The notes under the pieces are model-generated. The model did not search any database. It had not been told where the DNA came from and worked only from the letters and a program-made list of their open reading frames with translations. This document shows, piece by piece, positions 4,524-6,107 of a stretch of 6,107 bases of DNA; position 1 is the first letter of the stretch, and each line of letters begins with the position of its first letter. The position numbers were made by a program, and so were the translations under genes. Origin of the DNA: JANMMJ01 sp031373255 (GTDB taxonomy: Bacteria > Pseudomonadota > Alphaproteobacteria > Rhizobiales > Aestuariivirgaceae); NCBI GenBank assembly GCA_031373255.1, contig JANMMJ010000303.1, positions 1-6,107 of the forward strand, written 5' to 3'.

Positions 4524-6107
4524 ATGAGTTTTACCGATATTTTCGTCAGACGGCCGGTCCTCTCGACAGTCGTAAGCCTTTTGATCCTGTTGCTCGGCCT
4601 GTGGGCGGTGTTCAAGCTGCCTATCCGCCAGTTTCCGGAAGTGGCCGATACCAAGATCACCATCACAACGGTTTATCCCGGCGCCAATGCCGACCAGATC
4701 AAGGGCTTCATCACGACGCCCTTGCAGCAGGCGGTCGCTTCAACTGAAGGCGTGGACATCCTTGAGTCGAATTCCACCCAGAACGTTTCGACGATCACAC
4801 TGAAGCTGCGGCTCGATGCCGACGGCGACAGAGCGCTTGCCGACGTTCTTTCCAAAGTCAACGAAGTCAAGGGCATCCTGCCGGAAGAAGCCAATGACCC
4901 GACGGTCCAACGGGTGACCGGGGCTGGCTTTGCTCTCATGTATATTTCGTTCAAGAGCGAGCAAATGTCGCCGCCGCAGATCAGCGATTATCTCGATCGC
5001 GTGGTCAAACCGCAAATTCAGGCGATTACCGGTGTTGCCTCGGCTGAAATCCTTGGCGGATCGACTTTCGCCATGCGGGTCTGGCTCGATCCGGACAAGA
5101 TGGCGGCGCGCGGAATTACGCCGCTCGACGTCAGCGCGGCGCTGCAGAACAACAACTTCACCACCGCAGCCGGCGAAGTAAAGGCGGACTTCACCCAGAA
5201 GAACATCAACGCGCAAACCTCGCTCGAGACGCCGGAGGCTTTCGCCAATCTGGTCGTCGCCGTGCGCGGCGACACCATCATCCGTCTTGGCGAAGTGGCC
5301 AAGATCGATCTCGGGCCGCAAAACTTTGACTCGTCATCCTCGTTCGATGGCGTGAAAGCGGTGTTCATGGGCATTCAGGTGACGCCCGACGCCAACCCGC
5401 TGACCGTGATCAGCAACGTGCGCAAAGCGGTTCCCGATATTGCGTCGCGACTGCCCCAGGGCCTCGAAGTCAATATCGCCTATGACGCCACTGAATTCAT
5501 CAACGCCTCGATCTGGGAAGTCGGCAAGACCCTGGCCGAGGCGGCGCTGATCGTCGTGGTCATCATCTTCCTGTTCCTCGGAAACATCCGCTCGACGATC
5601 ATTCCTGTCGTTACCATTCCCCTGTCGCTTGTCGGCGTGGCAGTGGTTCTCGTCGCGCTTGGCTATTCGATCAACCTGCTGACGCTGCTCGCCTTCGTGC
5701 TGGCCATCGGCCTGGTGGTCGACGACGCGATCGTGGTGGTGGAAAACATCCACCGTCATATCGAGGAAGGCATGACGCCTTTCGACGCGGCGCTGAAGGG
5801 CGCCCGCGAAATAACCACGCCTGTCATTACCATGACGATGACACTCGCGGCGGTTTACGCGCCGATCGGCTTCACTTCAGGACTGACAGGCGCGCTGTTC
5901 CGCGAGTTTGCATTTACGCTGGCTGGCGCTGTCATTGTGTCGGGAATCATCGCGCTGACACTTTCGCCGATGATGACTTCGAAGCTCTTGAAACCACACG
6001 CGCAGCAAAGCTGGTTCGGCCGACTGGTCGACCGTGTATTTGGTGCGCTTCAACGCTTCTACCGCCGCCGTCTCGACGGCACGATCAAGCAGCGCTCGGT
6101 ATTTTTG
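4524..6107 (+). CDS. RND multidrug efflux pump, inner-membrane subunit (HAE1/AcrB type), 3' end outside window
   Basis: An open frame of 528 codons from the ATG at 4524 to the window end, about half of a typical 1,030-residue pump. An SD-like AGGTGA overlaps the adaptor stop codon. The N-terminus MSFTDIFVRRPVLSTVVSLL leads into TM1 (11-30), then KLPIRQFPEV and YPGANADQIKGFITTPLQQAV at the start of the periplasmic porter domain (about 31-335). GGSTFAMRVWLDPDKMAARG (178-197) and LQNNN (207-211) are typical of HAE1 pumps. TM2 is at about 337-353, TM3 358-380, TM4 385-407, TM5 432-452 and TM6 464-488. TM4 holds the proton-relay pair D400-D401 in GLVVDDAIVVVENI, matching Asp407-Asp408 of E. coli AcrB. 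With the adaptor it would form a proton-driven drug or toxicant exporter. No frameshift is visible. The symbol is left blank because many paralogues exist. Confidence 0.94.
   Translation, partial: MSFTDIFVRRPVLSTVVSLLILLLGLWAVFKLPIRQFPEVADTKITITTVYPGANADQIKGFITTPLQQAVASTEGVDILESNSTQNVSTITLKLRLDADGDRALADVLSKVNEVKGILPEEANDPTVQRVTGAGFALMYISFKSEQMSPPQISDYLDRVVKPQIQAITGVASAEILGGSTFAMRVWLDPDKMAARGITPLDVSAALQNNNFTTAAGEVKADFTQKNINAQTSLETPEAFANLVVAVRGDTIIRLGEVAKIDLGPQNFDSSSSFDGVKAVFMGIQVTPDANPLTVISNVRKAVPDIASRLPQGLEVNIAYDATEFINASIWEVGKTLAEAALIVVVIIFLFLGNIRSTIIPVVTIPLSLVGVAVVLVALGYSINLLTLLAFVLAIGLVVDDAIVVVENIHRHIEEGMTPFDAALKGAREITTPVITMTMTLAAVYAPIGFTSGLTGALFREFAFTLAGAVIVSGIIALTLSPMMTSKLLKPHAQQSWFGRLVDRVFGALQRFYRRRLDGTIKQRSVFL

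Overview
The window looks like chromosomal DNA of an alphaproteobacterium, most likely of the Rhizobiales (Brucella/Ochrobactrum, Phyllobacterium, Rhizobium or Mesorhizobium relatives). The grounds are moderately high GC, C/G-ending codons, a direct-repeat GTTC-N7-GTTC operator of the alphaproteobacterial LexA type, and the style of the RND and PadR proteins. The genus cannot be fixed from sequence reading alone. No rRNA, tRNA, CRISPR array, transposase or prophage gene was seen.

Left part, minus strand (1-1689): the start of an oligopeptide ABC transporter operon. It holds a complete periplasmic peptide-binding protein (oppA type, 109-1689). After a 69-nt gap containing a strong RNA hairpin come the first 13 codons of the inner-membrane permease (oppB type, 1-39), which runs off the window edge. 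OppA would capture peptides in the periplasm and pass them to the permease/ATPase complex encoded beyond the window.

Middle, minus strand (1854-2540): a gene for an uncharacterised 228-residue protein with a hydrophobic N-terminal segment and an Arg-rich C-terminal part. Its promoter (about 2567-2596) has a perfect TTGACA -35 box, and a GTTC-N7-GTTC direct repeat sits in the -35/-10 spacer. This is a textbook layout for LexA repression and suggests that the gene belongs to the SOS response.

Right part, plus strand (2815-6107): a divergently transcribed efflux operon. It starts with a PadR-family repressor (2815-3351), followed after 21 nt by an RND periplasmic adaptor (3373-4515) and after 8 nt by an HAE1-type RND inner-membrane pump, of which 528 residues are present before the window ends. 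The tight spacing implies one transcript. The promoter ahead of padR carries a perfect 9-bp inverted repeat and repeated TATCG half-sites, a likely PadR operator through which the repressor would control itself and the pump. No outer-membrane channel gene is inside the window.

The most noteworthy signals are regulatory: the LexA-type promoter on an uncharacterised gene, the PadR operator architecture, and the oppA-oppB intercistronic hairpin. No clearly novel multi-gene system was found.
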